Position numbers and translations under genes: made by a program
The notes under the pieces: model-generated
Database searches by the model: none
What the model was told of the DNA's origin: nothing
Seen by the model: the letters and a program-made list of their open reading frames with translations, nothing else
Shown: one piece after another, positions 40,125-49,374 of the stretch
How the letters are laid out: each line of letters starts with the position of its first letter
Position numbering within the stretch: position 1 is the stretch's first letter
Source of the DNA: Persicobacter diffluens
GTDB lineage: Bacteria; Bacteroidota; Bacteroidia; Cytophagales; Cyclobacteriaceae
Direction: 5' to 3'
DNA: 64,000 bases
Assembly: GCF_036244895.1 (NCBI RefSeq)
Contig: NZ_BQKE01000001.1
Coordinates: forward strand, 1,674,001 to 1,738,000

Positions 40125-41810
40125 TTATACAGAAACGCTTTTGCGTTCCTCGTATTCCTTTAATTTTCTCCTTAATATTTTACCCACATTGGATTTGGGT
40201 AATTCTTCCAAAAATTCAATATGTTTAGGTCGTTTGTAGGCAGTTAAATGTGCTTTACAATAAGTGAAAATTTCTTCTTTGGTTAGTGTCGGATCATTTT
40301 TGATGATAAATGCTTTTACGGTTTCATTGGATTTTTCATCCGGTATTCCAATAACCCCGGCTTCTGCAACTTTGGGGTGAGAAGTGACGGCAGCTTCCAC
40401 CTCATTGGGGTAAACATTGAAACCGGAAACATTGATCATTTCCTTTTTTCGATCGACTAGCTTAATATAGCCCTCAACAGTCATATATCCAATATCTCCG
40501 GTCTTTAACCAATCCCCTTCCATGACCAGCGCTGTTTCGTCTGTTCTGTTCCAGTAGCCCCTCATTACCTGCGGGCCACGCACCCAGACTTCTCCATGTT
40601 CCCCGAAATCCATATCCTTTCCTTCGTCGGAAACGATGCGCACGTCAGTACTTGGCAAAGGCATGCCGATCGTCCCGATTTTTTCGGAGCCATCAATCGG
40701 GTTGCAGGCTACCACCGGGGAAGATTCTGTTAATCCATAGCCTTCGGCCAATGGGCACCCGGTTACTTTTTTCCACTTTTCAGCTACATGGTCCTGTACT
40801 GCCATGCCGCCGCCAATGGCCACTTTAAAATTGGAGAAATCAATATTTAAAAAGTCCTTCTGTAATAATAAGGCATTGAATAAAGTGTTCACGCCAGTAA
40901 AAACCGAGAATGGATGCTTTTTTAGTTCTTTGATGAAAGCGGGTAAATCTCGTGGATTAGTAATTAAAATGTTTTTTCCACCGGTTTTGAAGAACAGCCA
41001 GCAATTCACTGTGAGCGCAAAAATGTGGTATAATGGTAAAGCCGTGATTACAATTTCCTTCCCAGCTACCAAACCGGTCATCATCCATGCGCCATTTTGC
41101 TCCATATTGGCGATGATGTTCCGGTGGGTCAACATCGCGCCTTTGGAGATTCCCGTGGTGCCTCCCGTATATTGTAAAAAGGCCAAATCTTCCGGAGCCA
41201 ATTCTACTTTTTCCAGCCGGAGCTTGCTGCCTTCTTTTAACGCGTCTTTAAAAGAAACATGCCCGTCCAATTGATATGGAGGGACCATTTTTTTAATATG
41301 TTTCACCACAAAGTTCACAATGTTGCCTTTTAAGCCGCCTAGTAAATCACCTAATTTGGTGACAATAACATGCTTAATGTCCGTGTCCGCAAGAATTTCT
41401 TCCAGATTCGAGGCGAAGTTGGCAACGATTACAATGGCTTTCGCTCCGGAATCTTTGAACTGATGTGCCATTTCATGAGTGGTATATAACGGATTGGTGT
41501 TAACCACGATCAGGCCTGCTTTCAACGCACCAAACATGGCGATGGGGTACTGCAGGAGATTGGGCATCTGAATGGCTATTCGATCTCCTTTTTTAAGACC
41601 CAGAGATTGTTGCAGATAGGCTGCAAAATCATCGCTAAGTTGGTCGATTTGGTTAAAAGTCATGGCGGCGCCCATATTTTCAAAGGCGGTTTTCTCTCCG
41701 TAAGTGTTGACCGCCTCTTCAATAAGTTCAATAAGATTGGTGTAAACCGCAGGGTTGATGTGCTCAGATACTCCTTGGGGATAGTTTTGGAGCCAGGGTT
41801 TGTTGTTCAT
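40125..41810 (-). CDS. Long-chain fatty-acid--CoA ligase (FadD-like), copy 2
   Basis: 561 residues. AMP-binding motifs: YTGGTTGISKGAMLTHRN, EGYGLTESSPV, and GDWLKTGDIGYMTVEGYIKLVDRKKEMINVSG, with the catalytic Lys in LPKSNVGKILRRKL. Its length and motif order match the ligase at 13093-14778, and many stretches are identical, so the two are close paralogues. It should activate fatty acids to acyl-CoA. Transcribed alone and divergent from the Lrp/AsnC gene; regulation by fatty acids is likely but not visible. Confidence 0.95.
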   Translation of the reverse strand: MNNKPWLQNYPQGVSEHINPAVYTNLIELIEEAVNTYGEKTAFENMGAAMTFNQIDQLSDDFAAYLQQSLGLKKGDRIAIQMPNLLQYPIAMFGALKAGLIVVNTNPLYTTHEMAHQFKDSGAKAIVIVANFASNLEEILADTDIKHVIVTKLGDLLGGLKGNIVNFVVKHIKKMVPPYQLDGHVSFKDALKEGSKLRLEKVELAPEDLAFLQYTGGTTGISKGAMLTHRNIIANMEQNGAWMMTGLVAGKEIVITALPLYHIFALTVNCWLFFKTGGKNILITNPRDLPAFIKELKKHPFSVFTGVNTLFNALLLQKDFLNIDFSNFKVAIGGGMAVQDHVAEKWKKVTGCPLAEGYGLTESSPVVACNPIDGSEKIGTIGMPLPSTDVRIVSDEGKDMDFGEHGEVWVRGPQVMRGYWNRTDETALVMEGDWLKTGDIGYMTVEGYIKLVDRKKEMINVSGFNVYPNEVEAAVTSHPKVAEAGVIGIPDEKSNETVKAFIIKNDPTLTKEEIFTYCKAHLTAYKRPKHIEFLEELPKSNVGKILRRKLKEYEERKSVSV

Positions 41811-42213
41811 AAGGTAATAGGGTTTCGGGCTAAAGTTGTATTAATATATGGTTATTGTTTTAAGGTCTTCATTTAAAATACATAATTTCCAGCATAATGA
41901 TAAGGGAATTATAAAAAATATGCTGATTTTAGGTAAATTTTTAAATTTAGGGTCGCTATTTATCCATTCTTTTATTATTCTTGTATCGCGCCTTGCGAAT
42001 GGATACCAAATGTTTTTTGAAAGTCACCTCTTAACAACTCTTTAGCTCTTTGGCTTTTTCTTTTCGGTTTTTTTTTAGCTGATCGTTAATGAGGAATAGG
42101 AGATTTTTTTATGATTTGTTAATTGCTTGGTGATAAAGTCGTCAAATATTCGGTGGATTGATGTTTTTTTTGAGAATTCCTTAAAAAAATCGCCAAATAA
42201 ATACCTCAATCGC
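41811..42213. other. A+T-rich intergenic stretch between divergent fadD-like and lrp-like genes
   Basis: About 400 bp without a gene. No complete promoter or repeat copy was recognised. A GAATAATTCGGGG at 42228-42240 resembles one end of the dispersed element, but nothing else around it does. Confidence 0.4.
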
Positions 42214-42221
42214 TATATTTG
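42214..42221 (+). promoter_or_regulatory. Candidate -7 box of the Lrp/AsnC gene
   Basis: TATATTTG ends 37 bp before the ATG at 42259. A TTG at the right -33 distance is missing. Confidence 0.4.
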
Positions 42222-42258
42222 ACTTGAATAATTCGGGGAATGATAATATTTTTGTGAA

Positions 42259-42729
42259 ATGATGAATAAAAATTATGAGATCGATAATGTGGATATGAAG
42301 ATCCTTTCACTGTTAACGGAGGATGCCAAGATGCCTTATACAGAGGTAGCGAAGCGTGTTTTCGTGTCAGGGGGTACTGTCCATGTTCGTATGCGTAAAC
42401 TGGAGGAAATGGGGATAGTTCGTGGAACTACCCTGGATATGGATTACTCCAAGATGGGCTATGATATTACAGCATTCTTAGGGATTTATCTGGAAAAGTC
42501 GTCTTTGTATGATTCAGTGATCGAGCGCCTGGTGCAAATTTCGGAAATCGTCACCATTCATTACACTACGGGGAATTACAATATTTTCGTAAAAATGCAC
42601 TGTCGTGATACCATGCACCTGAAAAATACTTTGCACGATAAGATTCAGCAGATTGAGGGGATTGAAAGAACCGAGACTATCATTTCTTTAGAAGAGTCTA
42701 TGAATCGTCACATAAAGTTTGGTGAATAA
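42259..42729 (+). CDS. Lrp/AsnC-family transcriptional regulator
   Basis: 156 residues, typical length. The N-terminal helix-turn-helix spans about residues 8-60 (VDMKILSLLTEDAKMPYTEVAKRVFVSGGTVHVRMRKLEEMGIVRG). The RAM ligand domain follows (AFLGIYLEKSSLYDSVIERL, VTIHYTTGNYNIFVKMHC, ERTETIISLEESMNR). Bacteroidota homologues in this position are probably global regulators of amino-acid response. A second ATG directly follows the first. The suf genes start 200 bp downstream behind a terminator. Confidence 0.93.
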   Translation: MMNKNYEIDNVDMKILSLLTEDAKMPYTEVAKRVFVSGGTVHVRMRKLEEMGIVRGTTLDMDYSKMGYDITAFLGIYLEKSSLYDSVIERLVQISEIVTIHYTTGNYNIFVKMHCRDTMHLKNTLHDKIQQIEGIERTETIISLEESMNRHIKFGE

Positions 42730-42780
42730 TTGACTCCAACTATAGATTGTTCAAATACAATCATAACAATTTATAATTGA

Positions 42781-42812
42781 ATAAGCCCATTTTTACGAAT
42801 GGGCTTATTTGT
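42781..42812 (+). terminator. Intrinsic terminator after the Lrp/AsnC gene
   Basis: ATAAGCCCAT (42781-42790) and ATGGGCTTAT (42799-42808), followed by TTGTTT. Confidence 0.85.
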
Positions 42813-42831
42813 TTGCCCCTGTTTCTAATTC

Positions 42832-42903
42832 TATATTTGCAACAGTGAACAAACAGGTATTTTGCTGCAAATAACTTTTAAGTTAATCTTTTTATTACCT
42901 TTG
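42832..42903 (+). promoter_or_regulatory. Two candidate -7 boxes upstream of sufB
   Basis: TATATTTG (42832-42839) and TACCTTTG (42896-42903) both fit TAnnTTTG. The second ends 34 bp before the sufB ATG and is the better placed. Neither has a TTG at exactly 19 bp. An IscR-like or Fur-like site could not be identified. Confidence 0.5.
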
Positions 42904-42937
42904 CAGTTGAGTATTTATAAATAGTCTAAATAACGAC

Positions 42938-44389
42938 ATGAGTAAAGACGATCAAATTCTTGAGGAATTTACCCAGTCGGAATATAAGCATGGTTTCGTG
43001 ACCGATATTGAGCAGGAATTTGCTCCTAAAGGTCTTAACGAAGATATCATTCGCTTTATTTCCGCCAAAAAGGAGGAGCCGGAGTGGCTGTTGGAGTGGC
43101 GCTTGAAGGCCTTCCGTCATTGGCAGACCCTCACGGAACCAGAATGGCCTAACGTAGATTACCCTAAACCAGACTTCCAGGACCTTCACTATTATGCGGC
43201 ACCGAAAAAGAAGCCGGAGTTGGAGAGCCTGGACCAAGTGGACCCTGAATTACTAGATACTTTCAAACGCCTAGGAATCTCTCTGGAAGAACAAAAGAGA
43301 TTAAGTGGCGTGAAAGTAGCGGTGGATGCAGTATTAGACTCTGTTTCCGTTGCCACTACTTTCCGCGAAACTTTGGCAGAGCAGGGGATTATTTTCTGCT
43401 CTTTTAGTGAGGCGGTAAAAGATCACCCTGAGCTAGTAAAGAAATATTTGGGTTCCGTAGTACCCTATACGGATAACTTCTATGCCGCTTTGAACTCGGC
43501 CGTATTCTCGGACGGTTCATTTGCCTATATTCCTAAAGGGGTACATTGCCCTATGGAACTTTCTACTTACTTCCGAATCAACGCAGCCAACACCGGTCAG
43601 TTTGAGCGTACGCTAATCGTTGCGGAAGAAGGTTCGAAGGTTTCTTATTTAGAAGGATGTACTGCACCTCAGCGTGATGAGAATCAATTACACGCTGCCG
43701 TGGTAGAGATCTTTGTAGAAAAGGAAGCTGATGTAAAATATTCCACTGTACAAAACTGGTTCCCTGGTGATGCAGAAGGAAAAGGAGGTATTTATAACTT
43801 CGTAACCAAGCGTGGTATCTGTAATGGCGCGCACTCGAAGTTGAGCTGGACGCAGGTAGAAACCGGTTCCGCAGTGACCTGGAAATACCCTTCTTGTGTA
43901 TTGAAAGGAGACTATTCTATTGGTGAATTCTATTCTGTTGCAGTAACGAACAACTTGCAGCAGGCCGATACAGGTACCAAAATGATTCACATTGGAAAAA
44001 ATACCAAGTCGCGTATTGTATCCAAAGGGGTTTCTGCCGGTAAATCGCAGAACTCTTACCGTGGATTAGTAAAAGTATTGAAGCGTGCGGAAGGTGCTCG
44101 TAACTTCTCTCAGTGTGATTCTCTTTTGATGGGTGATCAGTGTGGTGCACACACTTTCCCTTACATTGAGATTGACAATAAAACTGCACATGTAGAACAC
44201 GAGGCGACTACCTCCAAAATTGGTGAAGACCAATTGTTCTATTGTAACCAGCGTGGTATAGATACCGAAGCAGCCGTAGCCCTGATCGTAAACGGTTACT
44301 GTAAAGAGGTATTGAACCAATTGCCAATGGAGTTCGCAGTAGAGGCGCAGAAATTGTTAGCCTTGACTTTGGAAGGATCCGTAGGTTAA
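42938..44389 (+). CDS. sufB: Fe-S cluster assembly protein SufB
   Basis: 483 residues, standard length. Highly conserved: SVPYTDNFYAALNSAVFSDGS, GVHCPMELSTYFRINA, LIVAEEGSKVSYLEGCTAP, SQCDSLLMGDQCGAHTFPYI, and HEATTSKIGEDQLFYCNQRGID. The last region includes the conserved Cys and Glu residues of the SufBC2D scaffold on which clusters are built. Cytoplasmic. First gene of sufBCD, followed 84 bp later by sufC. Confidence 0.98.
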   Translation: MSKDDQILEEFTQSEYKHGFVTDIEQEFAPKGLNEDIIRFISAKKEEPEWLLEWRLKAFRHWQTLTEPEWPNVDYPKPDFQDLHYYAAPKKKPELESLDQVDPELLDTFKRLGISLEEQKRLSGVKVAVDAVLDSVSVATTFRETLAEQGIIFCSFSEAVKDHPELVKKYLGSVVPYTDNFYAALNSAVFSDGSFAYIPKGVHCPMELSTYFRINAANTGQFERTLIVAEEGSKVSYLEGCTAPQRDENQLHAAVVEIFVEKEADVKYSTVQNWFPGDAEGKGGIYNFVTKRGICNGAHSKLSWTQVETGSAVTWKYPSCVLKGDYSIGEFYSVAVTNNLQQADTGTKMIHIGKNTKSRIVSKGVSAGKSQNSYRGLVKVLKRAEGARNFSQCDSLLMGDQCGAHTFPYIEIDNKTAHVEHEATTSKIGEDQLFYCNQRGIDTEAAVALIVNGYCKEVLNQLPMEFAVEAQKLLALTLEGSVG

Positions 44390-44473
44390 TTTTTTATCGC
44401 TGATTTATCGGCGGGGATGGGGAAGCCCATCCGAATCAAAAATATTCATAAGACAATCATAAAAATCAGATAA

Positions 44474-45235
44474 ATGTTAAGCATTAAGAATCTGAAGGCA
44501 AATATCGGTGAAAAGGAGATCCTGAGAGGGATCAACTTGGAGGTAAAGCCGGGGGAAGTTCACGCAATCATGGGACCGAACGGTTCTGGTAAGTCCACTT
44601 TGGCCTCTGTATTGGCAGGTCGTGAGGATTTTGAAGTTGTTGGTGGTGAAGTAGATTTTCAGGGCAAAGATCTTTTGGATTTCGGTCCTGAGGAACGTGC
44701 GCGTGAAGGTGTATTTTTGGCATTCCAGTATCCGGTAGAGATTCCGGGCGTGAGTACGATTAACTTCATGAAGACTGCTTTGAATCAGGTGCGTGAGCAT
44801 AGAGGAGAAGAGGCTTTGAGTGCAGTTGATTTCCTTAAAGTGATGAAGGAAAAAATGGAGTTGGTGGAGATTTCTCAATCGCTTTTGAATCGTTCTTTGA
44901 ACGAAGGGTTCTCCGGTGGGGAGAAAAAGCGTAATGAGATCTTCCAAATGGCCATGTTGGAGCCAAAACTTTCTATTTTGGATGAGACGGATTCCGGTTT
45001 GGATATTGATGCCTTGCGTATCGTGGCCAATGGCGTGAATAAGTTAAAAAATAAAGACAACGCGACGATCGTAGTGACGCACTACCAGCGTTTGTTGGAT
45101 TACATCGTGCCGGATTATGTGCACGTACTTTATAACGGTCGTATCGTGAAGTCCGGTACCAAAGAATTGGCTTTGGAATTGGAAGAAAAAGGATATGACT
45201 GGATCAAGGCCGAGGCCGATCAGCAATTTGCTTAA
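44474..45235 (+). CDS. sufC: Fe-S cluster assembly ATPase SufC
   Basis: 253 residues. ABC ATPase with Walker A GPNGSGKST, the signature FSGGEKKRNEIFQ, Walker B KLSILDETDSGLDIDAL, and the H-loop His in VTHYQRLLDYI. SufC differs from transporter ATPases in having no membrane partner. It binds SufB and SufD and drives their rearrangement during cluster assembly. It is located between sufB and sufD in the canonical order and followed 24 bp later by sufD. Confidence 0.98.
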   Translation: MLSIKNLKANIGEKEILRGINLEVKPGEVHAIMGPNGSGKSTLASVLAGREDFEVVGGEVDFQGKDLLDFGPEERAREGVFLAFQYPVEIPGVSTINFMKTALNQVREHRGEEALSAVDFLKVMKEKMELVEISQSLLNRSLNEGFSGGEKKRNEIFQMAMLEPKLSILDETDSGLDIDALRIVANGVNKLKNKDNATIVVTHYQRLLDYIVPDYVHVLYNGRIVKSGTKELALELEEKGYDWIKAEADQQFA

Positions 45236-45259
45236 TGTTCCACTTTTAAGATCATAGGT

Positions 45260-46570
45260 ATGTCCATGACTCTATCCCAAAAGGATGCCATGAACCAGAT
45301 CGCTGAGGTACATGAGCAAACCGTCGCTAAAATTCCTGCTGTTGTAGCTGAAAAAGCGAAAGCTGCCTGGGAAGCATTGGCTACGGAAGGTTTGCCAGCG
45401 CCAAAGGCGGAAGAATATAAATATACGTCCATTACAAAACAGATTGAAAAGCACTTTGATTTTACTGCGGAAGTACCAGCAGGAAAGTTGACTGCAGAGG
45501 AGGTGGAAGCGCTTCGCTTTGCAAGTGTGGATGCGGATGTTTTTGTAGTGGAGAACGGTGTTTTCAATCCGGCAATCTCTCATTTCGATGCAGCCAACTA
45601 TACGGCTTGCTCATTGGCAGAGGCTGCAGACCAGCACGCTGATCTATTGGCGGCGCACTTTGCAAAACACCCTCATCAGGAAGATCCTTTCCTTCAGTTA
45701 AATACCGCCATGACGGCGAATGGTGTTTTCATTCATGTGGCAAAGAATAAAGTGGTTGAAAAACCTATCTTATTGTTGCACATCAATGATACCCGTGAAG
45801 GTCAGGTGATTGCACAGCCTCGTAATATGGTGATTGCAGCGCAATCGGCTGCAGTGACAGTATTCGAAAGATATCGTACCATCGGGGAGCAAAAGAGTTT
45901 GAATAATGTAGTAACTGAAGTTTTCGCGGAAGCGAATGCGAATGTGAACTATTATAAGATTGAAGATGAAGGGGATGCCGCATATCACGTGGGTAACACC
46001 ATGATCGTCCAGTCGCGTGACTCAGTAGTTTCTACTTTTACCATGACGCTGAATGGTGCCATGGTGCGTAACAATATCAACTTCGTATTGGATGGGGAGA
46101 ACATCACTTCCAACATGTACGGGTTGTCATTGTTGAAAGGAACTTCTCACGTGGATAACCATACCACCGTAGATCATACCCACCCGAATTGTGAGTCCAA
46201 TGAACTTTACAAAGGGGTGTACGATGAAAAATCTGCCGGAGTATTCAATGGTAAAATCTTCGTCCGTGAAGGTGCACAGAAGACCAATGCATTCCAGTCC
46301 AACAAGAATATCCTGTTGACCGACGATGCTTCGATCGATACCAAGCCTCAGTTAGAGATTTGGGCCGATGATGTGAAGTGTTCGCATGGTTGTACAAACG
46401 GTCAGTTGGATCCGGAGCAGTTATTCTACTTGCGTGCTCGTGGTATCGACAAGAAAACCGCACATGGCATGTTATTGTATGCTTTTGCAGCGGATGTATT
46501 GGAGAATATCCACATCGATGCACTTCGTGAAGAATTAGAAAAAATTATTCACGAAAGAGCAGGTTATTAA
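45260..46570 (+). CDS. sufD: Fe-S cluster assembly protein SufD
   Basis: 436 residues. It is the paralogue of SufB that completes the SufBC2D scaffold. The C-terminal region has VDNHTTVDHTHPNCESNELYKGV, the key conserved His, followed by QSNKNILLTDDASIDTKPQLEIWADDVKCSHGCTNGQLDPEQLFYLRARGI. It ends the first block; a strong terminator lies about 40 bp behind. In many relatives sufS follows directly, whereas here it is about 1 kb away. Confidence 0.97.
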   Translation: MSMTLSQKDAMNQIAEVHEQTVAKIPAVVAEKAKAAWEALATEGLPAPKAEEYKYTSITKQIEKHFDFTAEVPAGKLTAEEVEALRFASVDADVFVVENGVFNPAISHFDAANYTACSLAEAADQHADLLAAHFAKHPHQEDPFLQLNTAMTANGVFIHVAKNKVVEKPILLLHINDTREGQVIAQPRNMVIAAQSAAVTVFERYRTIGEQKSLNNVVTEVFAEANANVNYYKIEDEGDAAYHVGNTMIVQSRDSVVSTFTMTLNGAMVRNNINFVLDGENITSNMYGLSLLKGTSHVDNHTTVDHTHPNCESNELYKGVYDEKSAGVFNGKIFVREGAQKTNAFQSNKNILLTDDASIDTKPQLEIWADDVKCSHGCTNGQLDPEQLFYLRARGIDKKTAHGMLLYAFAADVLENIHIDALREELEKIIHERAGY

Positions 46571-46609
46571 TCTGACTTTTGCAGACCGCACAGTCTGTTT
46601 ATAATATTT

Positions 46610-46644
46610 AAAACGGTAACCATAATTTGGTTGCCGTTTTTTTT
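46610..46644 (+). terminator. Strong terminator between sufD and sufS
   Basis: AAACGGTAACCA (46611-46622) and TGGTTGCCGTTT (46628-46639) with one wobble, then a run of T. It would separate sufBCD from sufSE transcription. Confidence 0.85.
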
Positions 46645-46654
46645 GCCCTTGATT

Positions 46655-46874
46655 TTCAGGATTACAAATCGTGCAGGTTACTCTTCCTTTTGCCGCTAGT
46701 GGGGAAATCAAGGAATTTTTCCTATTTCATTTTTTCCAACGAAACAGAGGAATGAGTGGAAAGTCAGCTTGCCCAAATTTGGGCTATAATAAATTAAAGA
46801 AAACAAGTTGCAATGTATTGAAAATGAGTTACTTGTGTTTAGTTAATGAATTTAGCGGTGAATAATTCGGGTTA
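46655..46874. repeat. Dispersed ~220-bp element, copy 8 (reverse) inside the suf locus
   Basis: AGGAATTTTTCCTATTTCAT, TCCAACGAAACAGAGGAATG, GCTTGCCCAAATTTGGGCTA, and the right end TTAGCGGTGAATAATTCGGG match the copy at 54174-54396. The left end is diverged. It sits between the sufD terminator and a beheaded reading frame. Confidence 0.75.
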
Positions 46875-46928
46875 TGAATGAGAGGAAAGCAAACTTCGCC
46901 GGAATTAGTCCATAAAATAATGCGATAA

Positions 46929-47321
46929 AATTATTTAAAACGTGCCAATATTGAGTCCTTTAGACTGGTTGAGTCTGTCAGTGATCATAGGGTTAAGACG
47001 GATTATTTTAGCACCCATCCAAATGGTATTTCCTGGAATCTGAATGGGGAACAAGCTGATTTTTTTCGAGCCTACGTTTCTGAGGAAATTATGCCCAATA
47101 AATTCTGGTCTTTGTCACTTCAGCTACCTTTGAATGAAGGTGGTTCCGGTAGCTTTACCCTGGTTTTACCTGAAGAATTGGAAGAGGAGCTTCAAATTGA
47201 TTTTGAGAAGATATCATCCCTGAACTCCTGGACGGTTATGGATAGTGAGGAGCGTGTCATTGAGGGTAAATGGTATCGTTTTGAGGATAGAGTGGGCAAA
47301 ACGATTTACTTCAAAGACTAA
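46929..47321 (+). pseudogene. Reading frame without start codon between sufD and sufS
   Basis: The frame is open for 130 codons from 46929 (after TAA at 46926) to TAA at 47321 and reads like protein throughout: VESVSDHRVKTDYFSTHPNG, ISWNLNGEQADFFRAYVSEE, then NKFWSLSLQLPLNEGGSGSFTLVLPEELEEEL. The first ATG, at 47091, would give only 76 residues and cut the fold in half. No ATG, GTG or TTG exists further upstream in frame. The right end of a dispersed repeat lies 55 bp before the open part. Either the gene was truncated or it uses a rare start. No family recognised. Confidence 0.55.
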
Positions 47322-47616
47322 TGAAAAATCTGACGGGTGCGCTCAGTAATGCCTTCTGTTGAAAGGGTAAGACCTGAAAATTGATGCCTCAAAGGTGCTT
47401 TGTTTTATTCCATTGATGGGCTTATCATTTTTTTTTATCCATCTGATCCCCTTCAAAAAACAAACAGTTGTTGAGATATTGCACTATTCCTTCGTAAATT
47501 GGATCGATTTTAAATAGCAAACCCTTATGTTGGGCGGCAGACCTTTGATTTGCAGTGATTTGCCCAAATTTGAGTTGGCTTTCTATTAATGAAGCATCAC
47601 CCTGGAATTAGAAAAT

Positions 47617-48843
47617 ATGTCCAATACACTAGATATTCAGCAAATTCGCGCTCAGTTTCCGGTCCTGCACCAGGAAGTGAACGGAAAACCACTGGTTTAT
47701 TTTGATAATGCCGCCACCACCCAGAAACCACAGGTGGTCATTGACGCATTGGACAATTATTATAAGGGATACAATTCCAATATCCACCGCGGCGCACATG
47801 CTTTGGCGGATAAGGCCACACAGGCTTTTGAAGAAACCCGTAAAACGGCAGCTGAATTCCTGAATGCGGAAACACCAGAGCAGGTGATTTTCACCAAAGG
47901 AACCACGGATGGGATTAATTTGATCGCATCTTCCTACGGACGTCAAAATATTCAGGCAGGAGATGAGATCATCGTCTCTACATTGGAGCACCATTCTAAC
48001 ATTGTTCCCTGGCAGATGCTTTGTCAGGAAAAAGGGGCGACTTTGAAAGTGATTCCGATTAATGCCAAGGGGGAGTTGATCATGGAAGAATTTGAAAAGC
48101 TGCTTACTGCCAATACCAAGATTGTGGCGGTCAATCATGCTTCCAATGCTTTGGGAACAGTGAACCCTATCGCTGAGATGATTGAAAAGGCACATACGGT
48201 TGGGGCTGTTGTAGTGGTAGATGGAGCACAGTCCGCTTCCCATTTTGATATTGATGTTCAGGCGCTCGGAGTAGATTTCTTCGTGACTTCAGCCCATAAA
48301 GTTTATGGCCCGACAGGCATCGGCTTATTGTATGGTAAGCGCGTCTTTTTGGAGGAAATGCCCCCTTATCAGGGTGGTGGAGAAATGATTAAGGAAGTCT
48401 CTTTTGATGGGACCACCTTCAATGAGATCCCTTATAAATTTGAGGCCGGCACCCCGAATATCGCAGATGTCATTGCCTTTGATGCGGCCATGAAATGGGT
48501 GCAGGATTTAGGCAAAGAGGCCATCCGTGCGCATGAGGCGGAGCTATTGGCTTATGCCAATGAGAAGTTATCGGAAATTCCGGGCATCATCTTCTATGGA
48601 ACTGCAGCCGAAAAAGTGTCCGTACTGTCATTTGGTCTTGAAGGGGTGCACCCTTTTGACATTGGTATGATGTTGGATGCTCGTGGGGTGGCTGTAAGAA
48701 CAGGCCATCACTGTACGCAGCCATTAATGAAGCACCTTGGCATTGAAGGAACGGTTCGCGCTTCCTTTTCCGTCTACAATACTAAAGAGGAGATTGATAC
48801 TTTAGTGCAGGGCGTGGCCAGAGTGGCTAAAATGATGGCTTAA
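47617..48843 (+). CDS. sufS: Cysteine desulfurase SufS
   Basis: 408 residues, typical SufS length. PLP-binding Lys in FFVTSAHKVYGPTG, His in THHSN-like LEHHSNIVPWQ, and the active-site Cys in RTGHHCTQPLMKHLG. The N-terminus YFDNAATTQKPQVVIDAL is characteristic of group II desulfurases. It takes sulfur from cysteine as a persulfide and hands it to SufE, encoded next. It is separated from sufBCD by about 1 kb and must have its own promoter, which was not clearly found. Confidence 0.98.
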   Translation: MSNTLDIQQIRAQFPVLHQEVNGKPLVYFDNAATTQKPQVVIDALDNYYKGYNSNIHRGAHALADKATQAFEETRKTAAEFLNAETPEQVIFTKGTTDGINLIASSYGRQNIQAGDEIIVSTLEHHSNIVPWQMLCQEKGATLKVIPINAKGELIMEEFEKLLTANTKIVAVNHASNALGTVNPIAEMIEKAHTVGAVVVVDGAQSASHFDIDVQALGVDFFVTSAHKVYGPTGIGLLYGKRVFLEEMPPYQGGGEMIKEVSFDGTTFNEIPYKFEAGTPNIADVIAFDAAMKWVQDLGKEAIRAHEAELLAYANEKLSEIPGIIFYGTAAEKVSVLSFGLEGVHPFDIGMMLDARGVAVRTGHHCTQPLMKHLGIEGTVRASFSVYNTKEEIDTLVQGVARVAKMMA

Positions 48844-48916
48844 ATTTTGTAGTTTAAGTAATAGATTTTCAGAGGGTTAGACTGTGTGAGTTAATCCTTT
48901 ACCATAAAGTATTTTC

Positions 48917-49354
48917 ATGGCGACTATTAACGAAGTTCAAGACGCAATTATTGAAGAGTTCTCCCTTTTTGCTGGAGACCGTGAAGCAATTACAGAATAT
49001 ATTTTTGAGATGGGTCTGAAGCTCGCTCCATTGGCCGAAGAGCATAAGGTGAGTCAGAATGTCATCAAAGGATGTCAGTCAACAGTGTGGCTGGTAGCTG
49101 ATTTGGTGGACGGGAAAATCATTTTTTCCGCGGACTCCAATACCGGTATTACAAAAGGGTTGATCAGTATGTTACTTCGTATATTTTCTGATCGCAGCCC
49201 TGAGGAAATCCTGAATACAGAATTGTATTTTCTCGAAAAAATCGGAATGAGCGGGATTATATCTTCTCAACGCTCGAACGGCTTAACCGCCATGATCAAA
49301 CAAATCAAACTTTACGCCCTGGCTTTTCAGGCAAAGGCCAAGGCAAACGCATAA
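48917..49354 (+). CDS. sufE: Sulfur acceptor protein SufE
   Basis: 145 residues. The persulfide-accepting Cys lies in VIKGCQSTVWLVADLVDGK (about residue 51), and the C-terminal ..IGMSGIISSQRSNGL loop is typical. SufE stimulates SufS and carries sulfur to the SufBC2D scaffold. It lies 73 bp behind sufS and 20 bp before the DUF59 gene; all are in one operon. Confidence 0.96.
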   Translation: MATINEVQDAIIEEFSLFAGDREAITEYIFEMGLKLAPLAEEHKVSQNVIKGCQSTVWLVADLVDGKIIFSADSNTGITKGLISMLLRIFSDRSPEEILNTELYFLEKIGMSGIISSQRSNGLTAMIKQIKLYALAFQAKAKANA

Positions 49355-49374
49355 TCACGATAATATTGGAAGTA

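Noticed and set aside
42226..42240. Possible repeat end (GAATAATTCGGGG) upstream of the Lrp gene
   Set aside because: A single short match without any other conserved block within 220 bp on either side; probably chance.
45770..45988. Overlapping minus-strand frames inside sufB, sufC and sufD
   Set aside because: Shadows of strongly conserved plus-strand genes; no independent signals.
47561..47600. Possible extra repeat copy (TTTGCCCAAATTTGAGTTGG)
   Set aside because: Only the central palindrome-like 12 bp match; neither ends nor flanking blocks are present.
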